DNA of 64,000 bases, taken from NCBI RefSeq assembly GCF_943734655.1, contig NC_071355.1:219605527-219669526 (forward strand), given 5' to 3'. Under the pieces are notes generated by a model that was not told where the DNA came from, did not search any database, and saw only the letters and a program-made list of their open reading frames with translations. Both the position numbers and the translations under genes were made by a program. This DNA is from Sabethes cyaneus (taxonomy: Eukaryota > Arthropoda > Insecta > Diptera > Culicidae). Below, piece after piece: positions 46,690 to 58,560 of this stretch (position 1 is the first letter of the stretch; every line of letters begins with the position of its first letter).

Positions 46690-47300
46690 GGCTGGAAAAA
46701 AACACAAGCCCTATAAATTTGTAAAACAAACATCCTTATTCTAATGAAAATAGCCGAACATAATAATGAGACATTTAATTTTACATCGATAAAATTAGAA
46801 AAAGGCACTTTATTTGATTCTAGCCACGCCACACTTCATACGTACCAATGAAAGTTATATGATAAACTGCAATATAAATTAAAAAATAGCAACTGCTAGA
46901 AAGAGCAAACAAAACAGAAAAAAAATTCTTTTGACATAAAATGATTAGATCTAGCTCAGCGGCAACTGATAGATAAATATACCGATAGATTAAAAAATCA
47001 AACTAGTTAACATAGATTAATCGAGAAATTGAGAGATTGACAGAAAGAACAGAAAGAAAGAGAAGTATGAGAGAGAGAGGGCCTGCCGTCGGAATCCATA
47101 CAAAAACTGATTACCGAAACCTAGGTTTCAGTTATAAAACCAAATGAGCGATAAACGATAGCGCGTAAGGACAACTTACAGTCTGTTTTTTGCAAGCTCG
47201 TTTATTTGATAGGCTAAGGTACGGAATTATACCTTGTTTATCAAATAGTTTTTTGTTCACATACATTTTAGTCGAATAACAAAATTTCTTTGAACTTTTA
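46690..47300. other. unassigned DNA
   Basis: AT-rich, with a short (GA)-rich stretch near 47040-47080 and a TTTATTTGATAGGCTAAGG inverted-repeat-like step at 47200-47250. No genes seen. Confidence 0.5.
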
Positions 47301-47754
47301 TTCATCGCAGTGGCGACTCGTTCGCATGTTCAACCTGCCAGGCAACAAAGTTCAGCCCGACAAAATTGCTTTTATCACTCGTTCATGATTTTGTTTGCAC
47401 CGACGCATTTGCAATACGAATAATTCGGTAAATTATTAGTTTAGTTTACGAAGCTGCTGAGCAAACCGTTCAACACGGCGTTCGAACGTTGCTTTAGAGA
47501 TCTCAATGCATAAGCATACCAACACATTATTCCTGGTGTTGATTCTTGATACTGAATTAGCACCAGGAACAGTGTGTTGGTACGAAGGAGATAAAAAGAG
47601 AATGTGAAACAGCTTTTACTCGAAAGCGCGGGCGCATTATTGTCTCATTAACTCGTTCATCTTCAGCATTGAACAACTTACTACCATATATTCCTATGGC
47701 CTGCGCTTTGATTCCATTTTATTTAGTTATGAAGCTAATGAGCAAAACGTTCAA

Positions 47755-48115
47755 GGGACTATTCAAATATGACTTCCACAAAATTTCTACTTTTTTAGAC
47801 CCCCCCTCCCCCCTCTGTCCGATTGTGTCACATAAACTCAAAATAAAAATGAAAAGCGTGTTGAAAGTGAAAAGTGGTTTAAAAATATCGTAAAAATATC
47901 GGAGTTAGTGTATGATTTAAAAAAATATAGAAAATAACAATTTAAAACAAATAATAACTGCGAACAAGGGCTCAAGGGAACAACATCCAATTGCAAATTG
48001 TTACAAATCAATGAAGAAATGAAGCTTTGGTTTCATTTGAAGTAGCACAACTTGTCACAAAATCGACACCCCCCTCCCCCCCATAAGCAATGGACGTCAT
48101 TATTGAATGATCCCC
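47755..48115. mobile_element. MITE with subterminal poly-C, nested in hAT
   Basis: The left end GGGACTATTCAAATATGACTTCCAC is mirrored by the inverted right end GGGGATCATTCAATAATGACGTCCA. C-rich blocks sit inside both ends (CCCCCCTCCCCCC at 47801-47814 and CACCCCCCTCCCCCCC near 48068). A TGTCCGATTGTGTCAC step pairs with the inverted TGTCGATTTTGTGACA. No coding capacity; the target duplication is unclear. Confidence 0.6.
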
Positions 48116-48367
48116 AACACGACGCGTGAACGTTGCTTTAGAGATTGGCACCAGGAACAATGTGTTGGTACGAAGGGGATTTGAAAATAGAGCGCGGTTG
48201 GTATGCATTATTCGCAAAAGTTTCTCATTAACTCGTTTATCTTTAGCATTGAACAACTTACGCATATTGCTTGAGGTGCGCGTCGTGTGGGCTTGTGCGC
48301 GCATCGCAGTAAGGTGGTTATTCATGAATTTGGTTCAATAGGTAAATTAATAGGTTAGTTAAATAAT

Positions 48368-48544
48368 AGGGGTATTCACGTAGCGCTTGCTATGTTGCGT
48401 ATACGGAGTATTGCGTATTTATACTGCCGCAACTCGCATAACAGTTCCATCTCCATAGAAACCAGAACTGCAATGCGAATTGCGGCAGTATATACACGAA
48501 ATACGCCGTTTACGCAACATAGCAAGCGCTACGTGAATACCCCT
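48368..48544. mobile_element. fully palindromic MITE (177 bp), nested in hAT
   Basis: Both ends read AGGGGTATTCACGTAGCGCT inward, and the inverted repeat runs on for about 75 bases per arm, including GCTATGTTGCGTA, ATACTGCCGCAA and TCGCAT. The centre is about 25 bases (ATCTCCATAGAAACC). AAT flanks both sides (48365-48367 and 48545-48547). As RNA it would fold into one long hairpin. Confidence 0.9.
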
Positions 48545-48639
48545 AATGTTTGTTTTATCTCTGTGATTAAAATATAGAAATGCGATAATAAAAAAGCTGC
48601 GTATTAACAGGTAAGCTAAACTCCCACGAGTCGCCACTG

Positions 48640-51600
48640 ATTCATCGTAAACAAATTATTATCCAGCTATTAAATTGCGTCACGTTTCTGCTTACTGTTC
48701 TTCAGCTATCGTCTGGTGATGGGAAACTGTAAACTTACAAGGAGTGATGTGGAGTTTAGTACCTATACTTACGCTGCATCACAATAGTTTCAACAGCCCA
48801 GTTAACTGGAACGAAACTCTACCCATTTCGGAAGGTGAACGTTAAATTAAAAAATTAAATGGTAATGTAAATATTTACATGCTTCAGACGATAACTTGAG
48901 AATGGTAAATAGAAGAGTTACGCAGTTTAAATAAGAATCTCTTTATTTCATCGAAAATAGTCAGCCAAGCCGGAGATTTTAGAAGTAAAAGGACTTCATC
49001 TCCGATTTGTTCTCGTTTATTAACATAAATTGAATCATGATCATAATTTTCTTGACTTAAACCTTAATTCAAGTAGCTGAAAACCAGCATAAGATTCATT
49101 TCATACCATATTAAGGATCGTAAAATGATTCCAAAACCCTCTTATTGTTCCGCCAAGTCTGTGTATACAAATTGCTCCTAACACCGAAACCTTCTTCTGT
49201 TGGCAACCCATTTTATAGCTAATAACTTTTGCAATGTGGCTGCAGGCTAGAGATCCGCTGGCTACGAAAGGGTATTATTAAATTAATATCTAATCAAAGT
49301 GAAGTTCCTTCGATAGCTGGGAGCGCCATCACGTCACTGGAGATCGATAGCCGACTTTTTCTGCTTCTTCCTCTGCTATTTCACGTTCACCGCACCGTCC
49401 GGTGCGATCAACTCGCAACCCACTCTTCTCGCAGGCATTCCGCTGCCCTTACATGTAACAGTAAGCCGGGGTGATAATACTGAAGTGGATGTTTGATGCA
49501 GCGAGTAACAGTGAAATAAAAAAAACACCGAATACAGGAAGACAAACCCGTCCTAACAGTGCAGTGCCAGGCTGCATGGCTTGATGCATCTGATCAGACG
49601 AAGAGATGTTGGAAGGTCCATCCACAAGACGGATTGACTGTGAGCGTATATACCGAATGGCGGGTTTAATTTGGGCAAAAGCATTGGCTGTTATCATGCA
49701 ATTTTATTCGTATCGTAATAAAACTGTCCACGATAGACGCACTGTGAGGTGTCGTAAGCATCTCTAAAATGCATCCTGCACCTTTTCGCCTCTAAACAGG
49801 TACGGGGTAAGTAAGGTGTGGGAATGTACTGCGCACATATTGCAACAACTAAATTATTTGCCCCCGGGGTATGCACATAATGTTCCACTAAATTGTTGTT
49901 TCTCGTCTGGAACCGTCATGCTCGTGCGACGTGTTTGTGCAGCAGCAGCAGCAACGGTTCAAGATGCTCAAGTGCCTCAATGGAAGGTACACTATTTTTT
50001 CATGTGAATTTAATTGAATATTTTATTTTCATCAATTATTTACTGAAATGATTTAATGGAAACACAGTGTGTAATATATTTCCACTTAACGAAGGCTTTC
50101 CGCTGTCCTGTCTGGCTGATTGGCCATTATTAACTGTCCGGACAGTAGTGAAGTAATGTGATTACAATACATGACCGATTGGGTCGGTTATCATTTCTTC
50201 CTTGTTTCGAAAAAAAATATTGAGGTAAACAGTTGAAATTTTGGGAGATAAGAATATGTCCGTCTGGCCATAGACGCCAAGAACAGATGCACAGTAATTT
50301 CACTTTGCTTAAACATTAATAAACTTTCGTCGTAAAATACTAAGAGGAAGGCGATATTTATTACTTGGCACAATGTCAACATGACTTATGAGTCAACGCT
50401 ATGGCATTAATATTCATCTATGTTTGAAATCGCTTAAACAAACATTGGTATTGTTCTCAGCTAATCTGCAGTGAATATCCTTCACAAAGTCAAATGGGAG
50501 GAATCAGTTCTATGGAGCAATCATCGAAACATATAAATATTGTTTCAAAGTGAAGAATAACTTTTCACCGGCGGTGGTATCTTCCCCAAGTTACTCGGCA
50601 GAAACAAATCCGCCTGCACGTAAAATGGCAGTCATTGAACTGCCATCGCAATTCTGTAGAATCATGCCCAACTGAACATTTCATTCATATGTCATTCGAG
50701 CTACACAATTCATGAAGAATGAAAAGAGTTTTCTTTTGTGGCGTTTGTGTGCAGGAACCTCGAAGACAGCCCTTCCTTCGTTGCATCTAAGCCCCAAGCG
50801 TGAACCACGATAGTATTGTTTTTTCGCTGCTGTCCTTGTCGAGGATTTACACTGCACGCAGCGAGGCGTCCTTGTTTACTTTTTCTGGAACAAAGTCAGA
50901 ACTCAGAAGTGATGGTGCCATTCCATTTGGCCACACACATAAAATCGCTTGCACTCTATCTCGGGAAACTTTATTGATACAATCTTTTTGTCGAGTCAAA
51001 CGGCCAAAACGTTGCAGTTGAAACTTGTTGGCACTGCAGAATGAAGCTTCACCATAAAGCTTATCTTTGATAAATCTTTGATGGGTTTGCAACATTTTGG
51101 ATAATAAAAAGAATGAAAAACTAACACATACTACTGGAGTGAGATGGCATTGATATCGCTCTTTTTGTAGAGACTGGAAGTTTAAAGTTGCAATTGTTAT
51201 CTAAAAGTGTCATACACCATCAGAGCAAAAAACTTTTGCCATTAAGTTTTATTTGTCAGAGACAATAGTTAAATCAATGGATCGTTTAAGTGTAGACGAT
51301 GAATAGCTCGAGAGCGCACACGTGAAGAATCAAGCTGAATGTCGAATCCGTAAAGAAACTATCATTTGATTTGATAGTTCAAGTTTGGCTTTATCTTATG
51401 TCTGTTTCGGATTCGGATTCCTGTGCTTTCATAGAAGAAAATCACTAAAAATAATCACCTGTATTGATTGATTTTTTACCAAACACAAAAATACCGCTTT
51501 AAGTTGCAAAATTTTTACTATATTTTTCTTTGTTTGCAATAGAACCTTGTTTTGAAAGGTTCAAAAGCACTGCTTTTACCTACTACTAAGTTTTGTTCCA

Positions 51601-52857
51601 CCCGCTATATTCATCACATATCTGATTTCCACTTCTCTGGTCCATGCAGCTTGACTTGTCAGAGCAGTACGTTGACAATAACGAAAGTATCCAAGCTAAC
51701 ACCTTACATTGATTCAACTATTTACAAAAAGAACTATATAATTTAGAATTTTTTCCAACCGTTTTTCCGTTTTTTTCCAAAAACGACCTTAGAGAAACGC
51801 TCATCCCATAGTATGACTCTCAAAAGGTAATTCCAAAACCAGTCACACTAATCAGAATTAGTTTATCCAATTTAGATTTTCAATTAACATCCTTGATCCA
51901 ACAAATTGCCATCGCCGTGTTGACAAGCAAACTAAAACATTGCCAAACAAATCAAATTTGCATCATGCTTGTTTTCCATTTTGCTCAACTGCCATCACAG
52001 CTGTGTTTCGGTTCAGACTTTGTTTACGTTGCTGGTGGATGATTAGTCAAACAACAATTTCGTGCGGGATAAAGAATTGCTACTACTCATCGCACCGCAT
52101 GACTGTCATATCAATACATAAATCTCTTTTTATTTACCCTGTCCCATAATGTTGTATAACCACAGGACCAGACTAGCGAACGGAAGCAGTGTGTCGCCAA
52201 ACCGCACCCGGTACCTCGTTTGTTGTGCCGGCCGATGCGATGGGGTTGGGGTGGGAAACTTGAAACTGTTCGGCATGTTTTTTGGAAGAGCTAACAGTTT
52301 TGCTGTTGTTTTGGCCATCTGACTTCCAGTCTGGAAGTGCGACACAATTTGCTCAACCGGACATGTTTGACAATTCCATCTCAAGCAAACTTGCTTGGCT
52401 CTTTATGCCAGTTCTTCCGCACGTGCAGCTGTTTTGTGATAAATTGTTTTCTGGCACTCGGAACAAAGCAGAACGTCAAACCGGAAAAGTCTTTGTTTTG
52501 GAAAATACTCATTTGGTCGTTAGTACACTACTGTGACTGTCGTAATCTAAAGCAAGAATAAAATTACTTTTTTGGGGTGAATGTTGTCGGCAAAAAGTGC
52601 AGCTTCCTCAACATTATGTAGATTGTGATGGAAGAAAGTTGGTCAGTTTTGTCTTTTTTTTCTCAACTTGCTGCTCTATATGCGGTGTAGTTTGAAAAAA
52701 AAAATTGAATAATTTGAAACAGTTCCATTAACGTCGCTCAAGTGTTATCTTTTGTCGTACATGTTTGTGTGTCTCTAAAACAATATGTAGCTTCATTTCA
52801 TTTTGTGAGAGCTCAGCCGGTTGCCAGCCAAATTTCACGCTACATTTCGGGTAAATA
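48640..52857. other. unassigned DNA
   Basis: No recognisable gene, transposon protein or tandem array. A short CAG-type run lies at 49939-49954. Patches at 49320-49460 and 52180-52260 are richer in GC but show no supported coding frame. Confidence 0.5.
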
Positions 52858-53766
52858 GGGGCCATCCACATACCACGTGGACAGAAAAATACCAATTTTC
52901 AACCCCCCCCCCCCCCTCCTTGGACAAGCGTGGACATTCCCTCAACCCCCCCCCCCCTCCCCTGTTTGTCCACGTGAACATTTTTTTTCTTATGTCAAAT
53001 TTAACAAAACAGAAATGCATTGTTCTAAATATTGTTTTCAACTTGATTTATGCAGTATTTATCAAAAAGCTGACGTGAAAGGAAGCGCCAGTCTAAAGGC
53101 CGCGACACAATGTATACGGCTTTTGAGGCGTTGCGGAAATTTGAGTTTTTCCATGGATTTTCCGTCAACTTTCCGCAGCGTATTAAAATCCGTATGCAAG
53201 GTGTTAGGACCTTAATTCTTATGATCTTGTCTACTGTAAATTATTATCGACTGCAAGAAAGCTGATAGCTTGACTTTCGCTTGACGATTCTTCTCTGTCC
53301 AGAGTATCTTTGTCTAGAGTATCTTTATCCAGAACATCTCAGCTTGGCCGTCTACTTCAACGCAACACAAGACCTTTTCGACGCAATGTGATTCGTAAAA
53401 TTTTTTGAAGGCGAAGCCTTTTGGAAATAGGTTGTCGATGGAAGCCCTTTTTTTGGCGAGCTGCATTTGATTTTGAGGCAAAATGCATTTTGGCGCAAGT
53501 GCGACCTATGTGATAAATGAGTCACGTGACTGGTGAATATTCGTGGATTCTTCCGTTACATTTATCATTTCACAAAGAAGGCAAGAGTTGTAAAAAAAAT
53601 TTCTATTGCAGTTCTATTAAGTTGTTTCTAATTTCTATTGCATGAAAAAAAAACTTGTCCACGTGGACATTTTCCGTACCCCCTCCCCCCCTTCCGTGGA
53701 CAAGCGTGGACATTTTCATACCCCCCACCCCCCTCTAAGCTGTCCACGTGGTATGTGGATGGCCCC
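52858..53766. mobile_element. inverted-repeat element with CACGTG-containing ends (909 bp)
   Basis: Both ends read GGGGCCATCCACATACCACG followed by TGGACAG inward, a perfect inverted repeat of about 27 bp, flanked by ATA on both sides. Inside each end are C-rich blocks, further GTCCACGTG(G)AC palindromes and the step TGGACAAGCGTGGACATT, so the subterminal regions mirror each other. There is no transposase. Confidence 0.85.
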
Positions 53767-54020
53767 ATATGACATTCGGAAAGTTGTCCCAGTGTGGTAC
53801 TATGAAGTTAATGTACACTAAGAAATGGGGTAATAAATTTTCGTCAAGTCCACAGAGGAAAGGCTTGAGGGTTGCTTCAAGTATGTTGCTTGGAATGCAC
53901 AACATATTCAGCAAAGAAAATTCTCTGCTTACGTGTTTTTGTTTGTGTATGGATTGATACATGAATAGTTATTTCTCAGAATGTTGTGTTTGAAAATTTT
54001 AGTTTATAAATTTTATTAGA

Positions 54021-56785
54021 TACTAGCTGACCCGACAAACTTCGTATTGCCACAAATTAAACTATGTTGTTCATAAATCGTGAATCTTGGATGAGCTTTG
54101 TCACAATTTTGAGTTTTGCAAGTTTCTGGGGTGTTCATGGGTGTTTTAATATACAAATTTTCCTTACAGTAAAGTATAAAACAACTCCCCCCATTGCTTA
54201 GCCTGATAAAATAAAGCGGATAGCATTTAAATATTCGTCATCATTACAAACCACTTCGCCGAATACCATTTTGCGGAACATCAATTCTCGGTTGACCATA
54301 ACGCGGGATATAGAGTTTCGCAGAATACCATTCGCAAAAAACCTTACGCGGGATGTACCATTTCTCGGAAAATCTTTTCGTAGAAAGTACCATTTCGCAG
54401 GGGTGACCCAACTGAAGGAAAGTAATAGAGATCAGTAGATCTAGGAAAATAAATAAACCTAGATAGAGGTGATCTCTACGGGGGGCTGTCTCCCCGCAGT
54501 GGTCGGCGAATCCGACGGCAGGTCGCCGGCAACACTCGCGGCCTGTAGCCGTCTCGCACTGAATTATCTAATGTTACTGTTGATAGTTTTTGATGGTCTT
54601 GTTATTGATTAATGTTTTATGAAAAAGTCTAAAATTTCTCGAGTTCGATTAATTTTTTAGTTACGCAAAAATTTCTGTTTTATTTGTATGAGAGTCCTTA
54701 TCTCCCTACCACAGGGGTGAGGGGTCTCAAACCATCATTAAAAAAAATCCTGCCTCCAAAACCCCCCACATGCCAAATTTAGTTCCATTTACTTGATTAC
54801 TTTTCGAGTTATGAGGAAATTTGTATTTCATTTGTATAGAAGCCCCCCCCCACCTAAAAAGGGAGAGGGGTCCTAATTCATCATAGAACAAATTCATGCC
54901 TCCAAAAACACCCACATGCCAGATATGGCTCCATTTGATTAATTAATTTTCGAGTTATGAGGAAATTTATGTTTCATTTGTATAGGAGCCCCCCGCCCCT
55001 CCTAAAGTGGGAAGAGGTTTCAATTCACCATAGAAAAAATTCTTGTCTCAAAAAACACCCACATGTCAAATTTTGTTTCATTTGCTAGATTAGTTCTCGA
55101 ATTAAGAGGCAATTTGTATTTCATGTGTATGGAAGCCCCCTCTCTTAAAAGGGAGAGGGGTCATTATTCCCCTCCTAAAGAGGGGAGGGGTCCCAATTCA
55201 CCATAGAAAAAAAAAATTGCCTACGAAAACACCCAGATGCTAAATTTGGTTCCATTTGCTTTATTAGTTCTCGAGTTATAAGGAAATTTGCATTTTATTT
55301 GTATGGGAGCCCCCCTTCCTAAAAAGGTAAGGAGTCTCAATTCATCATAGAAAAAATTCATACCTCCAAAAACACCCACATGCCAAATATGGTTCCATTA
55401 TATTAATTAATTCTCGAGTTATGACGAAATTTGTATCTCATTTGTATAGGAGCCCCCCCTCCTAAAGTAGGAAAAGGTTTCAATTCACCATAGAAAAAAT
55501 TCTTGTCTCCAAAAACACCCACATGTCAAATTTTGTTCCATTTTCTTGATTAATTCTCGAGTTATGAAGAAATTTGTATTTCATTTGTATGGGAGCCCCC
55601 CCTCCTAAAAAAGTAAGGGGTCCTAATTCATCATAGAAAAAATTCTTGCCTCCAAAAACACCCACATGCCAAATATGGCTTTATTTGATTAATTAATTCT
55701 CGAGTTATGAGGAAATTTGTATTTCATTTGTATAGGAGCCCTCCCTCCTAAAGTGGGGGGAGGTTTCAATTCACCATAGAAAAAATTCTTGTCTCAAAAA
55801 ACACCCACATGTCAAATTTTGTTCCATTTGCTTGATTAGTTCTCGAGTTATAAGGAAACTTGCATTTTATTTGTATGGGAGCCCCCCTCCTAAAAAGATA
55901 AGGGGTCTCAATTCATCATAGAAAAAATTCATGCCTCCAAAAACACCCACATGCCATATATGGTTCCATTTTATTAATTAATTCTCGAGTTGTTACGAAA
56001 TTTGTATCTCATTTGTATAGGAGCCCCCCCTCCTAAAGTAGGAAAAGGTTTCAATTCACCATAGAAAAAATTCTTGTCTCCAAAATCACCCACATGCCAA
56101 ATTTGGTTCCATTTTCTTGATTAGTTCTCGAGTTATGAAGAAATTTGTATTTCATTTGTATGGGAGCCCCCCCTCCTAAAAAGGTAAGGCATCCTAATTC
56201 ATCATATGAAACATTCATGCCTCCAAAAACACGCACATGCCACATATGGTTCCAGTTGATTAATTAGTTTTCGAGTTATGAGGAAATTTGTTTTTCATTT
56301 GTATAGGATCCCCCCCTCCTAAAGTGCGGAGGGGTCTCATTTCACCATAGAAAAAATTCTTGTCTCCAAAAACACCCACATGTAAAATTTTGTTCCATTT
56401 GCTTGATTAATTCTCGAGTTATGCAGAAATTTGAGTTTCATTTGTGTGGGAGCTCCCCCTCTTAGTGGGAAAAGGGGTCTCTAACCATCATAAGAACCTT
56501 CCCTGGCCCCAAAAATCCCTATACGCAAATTTCCACTCCGATCGGTTCAATAGTTTTCGATTCTATAAGGAACATAAAGCAGACAGAAATCCATTTTTAT
56601 AGGCATAGATTTGTATGGGAGTCCCCCCTCTTAGTGGAGGGAGGGGACTTTTGCCATCGAGAGAACCTTCCGTAGCCCCAAAAACCCCTACATGCAAATT
56701 TTCACGCCGATCGGTTCAGTAGTTTTCGATTCAAAAAGGAACATAGGGACATACAGACAGAAATCCTTTTTATAGGTATAGATTA
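54021..56785. mobile_element. element starting 'TACTAGCTGACCC' with internal satellite array
   Basis: The left part TACTAGCTGACCCGACAAAC then TTCGTATTGCC is a widespread insect repeat start in my recollection. Next are short steps of the type ACCATTTCGC (54250-54405) and a GC-rich block at 54472-54550. A long tandem array (54637-56560) follows, then ACATACAGACAGAAATCC with TTTTTATAGGTATAGAT as a right end. Class and ends are not proven. No coding frame is seen. Confidence 0.55.
54637..56560. repeat. ~143-bp tandem array with 573-bp higher-order period
   Basis: About 13-14 units carry TCTCGAGTTATGAGGAAATT, TTGTAT(A/G)GGAGCCCCCC, TTCAC/TCATAGAAAAAATTC and AAAACACCCACATG. Unit types alternate (TCACCATAG...ACATGTCAAA versus TCATCATAG...ACATGCCAAA). 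The specific variants at 55269, 55413, 55555 and 55700 recur in the same order at 55842, 55986, 56128 and 56271, a shift of about 573 bases. Confidence 0.88.
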
Positions 56786-56879
56786 TGATATTTATAACAT
56801 AATCTGTTACAAATTGGTAACAGAAGTCATAACAAAAAAATTATAATTAGTTATAATTTAGTTAGCTCCTCCTGATCGG

Positions 56880-58560
56880 GTAGTCAAAAGGTCAGCAAAA
56901 AGTTAGTCAAAAAGTAATTCGGGAAGCCAGATAAAATATCAGCCAATAAGTCACACAAAAAGTCCAGTAAAAAGTCAGTCATGAATTCGGCCAAAAAGTC
57001 AATCGAAAAGTCAGTCAAAATAGCAGTCAAATAGTTAGTCCAAATGACAGCCAAAAGGTCAGTCATAAAGTCAATAAAAAAAACCTAGCCTTGGGTATAA
57101 CAGTCTTTAGACAGTATACCCTTCTTTATCCGCAGACTTCGCAGCCGGTTATCAGAGTACAAGACAATTACGGGGCTAGTGTAACGATCCTACTGACTCT
57201 AGCCGAGAATCGAACAAACGACGACTGGTTTGTTAGACGAGCATTGAACTAACGAAGCTAACTGTGCGATTTAAAGTCAATCAAAATGTCTGCTTAAAAA
57301 TCGGTTAATAAAGTAATCACGTCAACGAGTCAGTCAGAAAGCCAGATAACAAATCAGTCAATGAGTTACTCAAAAAGTCATTCAACCAAAAAGACACGTT
57401 TGTTGTTAGCCAAAAAGACAACCGAATAGTCAGTCAAAATGGCAGTCGAACAGTTAGTCATAATGTCGGTCAAAAGGAAGTCAAAGACAGTCAAAGTCTT
57501 TGACTAATTTATTATGCATTGGTATGGCAGTCAAAAAAGTTACCTAGTCAAAAAATCAGTCAAAAAGCTACTTTTAAAGCTACTTAGAAAGTCAGTCATA
57601 AAATCAGTCAAAATGTCAGTCAAGGAGTCAGTCGAAAAGTCATTAAATGTCTTGCAAACAGTCAAAATGTCAGCCAAAATGTCAGTCAAAAAGTAAGTCA
57701 AAAAGTCAGTGAGAAATCCCGATAAAGATCAGTCAATAAGTCACTTGAAAAGTCCAGTTAAAAGTCAGTCATAAATTCGATCAAAAAGTCAGTCAAATAA
57801 TCAGTCAAAATTGCACCCAAAAGGTCAGTCATAAAATCAATCAAAACGTCTGTGCAAAAGTCGGTTAAAACGTTCATCAACAAGTCAGTCAGAAAGCCAG
57901 ATAACTAATCAGTCAATAAGTCACTCAAAAAGTTATTCAACCAAAAAGACACTTGAAAAGTCAATCAAAAAGTCAGTCAACCAATCAAAATGTCAGTCAT
58001 TAAGTTAGTCAAAGACCGTTAAAAAGTCAGTCTGAGAAAAAGTGAAACAGTCAGTCAAACCAGTTAGTCAAATAGTCAGTCAAAATGTCAGTCATAATGT
58101 CAGTAGGAAAGTCAGTTAATGACATTCGAATAGTTAAAATGTCAGCCAAAAAATCATTCTAAAAATGTCCAGTCGAAAAACAATCAAAAATCAGGTAAAA
58201 GTCAACTAAAACAGCCGAAAAGTCCATTAAAATACAGTCAGTAAAATTCAGCAAAAAATTCAGTTGAATATCATTCTAAAAGCGAACAAAAAACTCAGCA
58301 AAATGTTCAGTAGACCGTCTTTTAAAAAATAGGCTAATATGCCAAATAACCCGTAAAAAGGACGATTGAAAAATCTATTGAAATATCAGTCAAAGTCAAA
58401 TGTCAGACAAAGGTGAGTTCAAAAATTCAATTCAGAAGTCAGTCAAAATTAGTAGAAATGAAAGCCAAAAATCAGTAAAAATGTTAATCAAAATCTAGAC
58501 AGTCTTTTAAATAGTCAATCAAACGCACTCGAAAAATGCAGTCTGGCAGATGTCAGTCCA
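56880..58560 (+). repeat. AGTCAGTCAAAA minisatellite field
   Basis: About 1.7 kb of degenerate 8-12-base units around GTCAGTCAAAA, with variants GTCAGCCAAAA, GTTAGTCAAAA and GTCAATCAAAA. Larger segmental duplications exist: the block with AAGCCAGATAAC and AATCAGTCAATAAGTCACTC near 57340 recurs near 57895. A SINE interrupts it at 57076-57272. Open frames here are repeat artefacts. Confidence 0.9.
57076..57272 (-). mobile_element. tRNA-derived SINE inside the minisatellite
   Basis: The minus strand reads GCACAGTTAGCTTCGTTAG, an A-box-like TTAGTTCAATGCTC, a good B box (TTTGTTCGATTCTC), AGAGTCAGTAGGATCGTTAC, CTAGCCCCGTAATTG and GGGTATACTG, and ends in a T run (GGTTTTTTTT). AAAGTCAAT flanks both sides (57067-57075 and 57273-57281). 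It could be a target duplication, but the host array is full of similar words. It is the most complete of three copies (others at 15223 and 42330). Confidence 0.8.

Larger units (their letters stand above)
47308..48639. mobile_element. non-autonomous hAT element (1,332 bp) with 8-bp duplication
   Basis: The termini are CAGTGGCGACTCGT and its exact reverse complement ACGAGTCGCCACTG, a 14-bp perfect terminal inverted repeat of hAT type. ATTCATCG lies immediately outside both ends (47300-47307 and 48640-48647), an exact 8-bp target duplication. No transposase is encoded. It contains two further elements, 47755-48115 and 48368-48544, and a duplicated ~140-bp block (47485-47690 and 48120-48265). 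Confidence 0.92.

Noticed and set aside
57514..57696. Lys/Ser/Val-rich frame resembling a coiled coil
   Set aside because: Direct translation of the GTCAGTCAAAA minisatellite.
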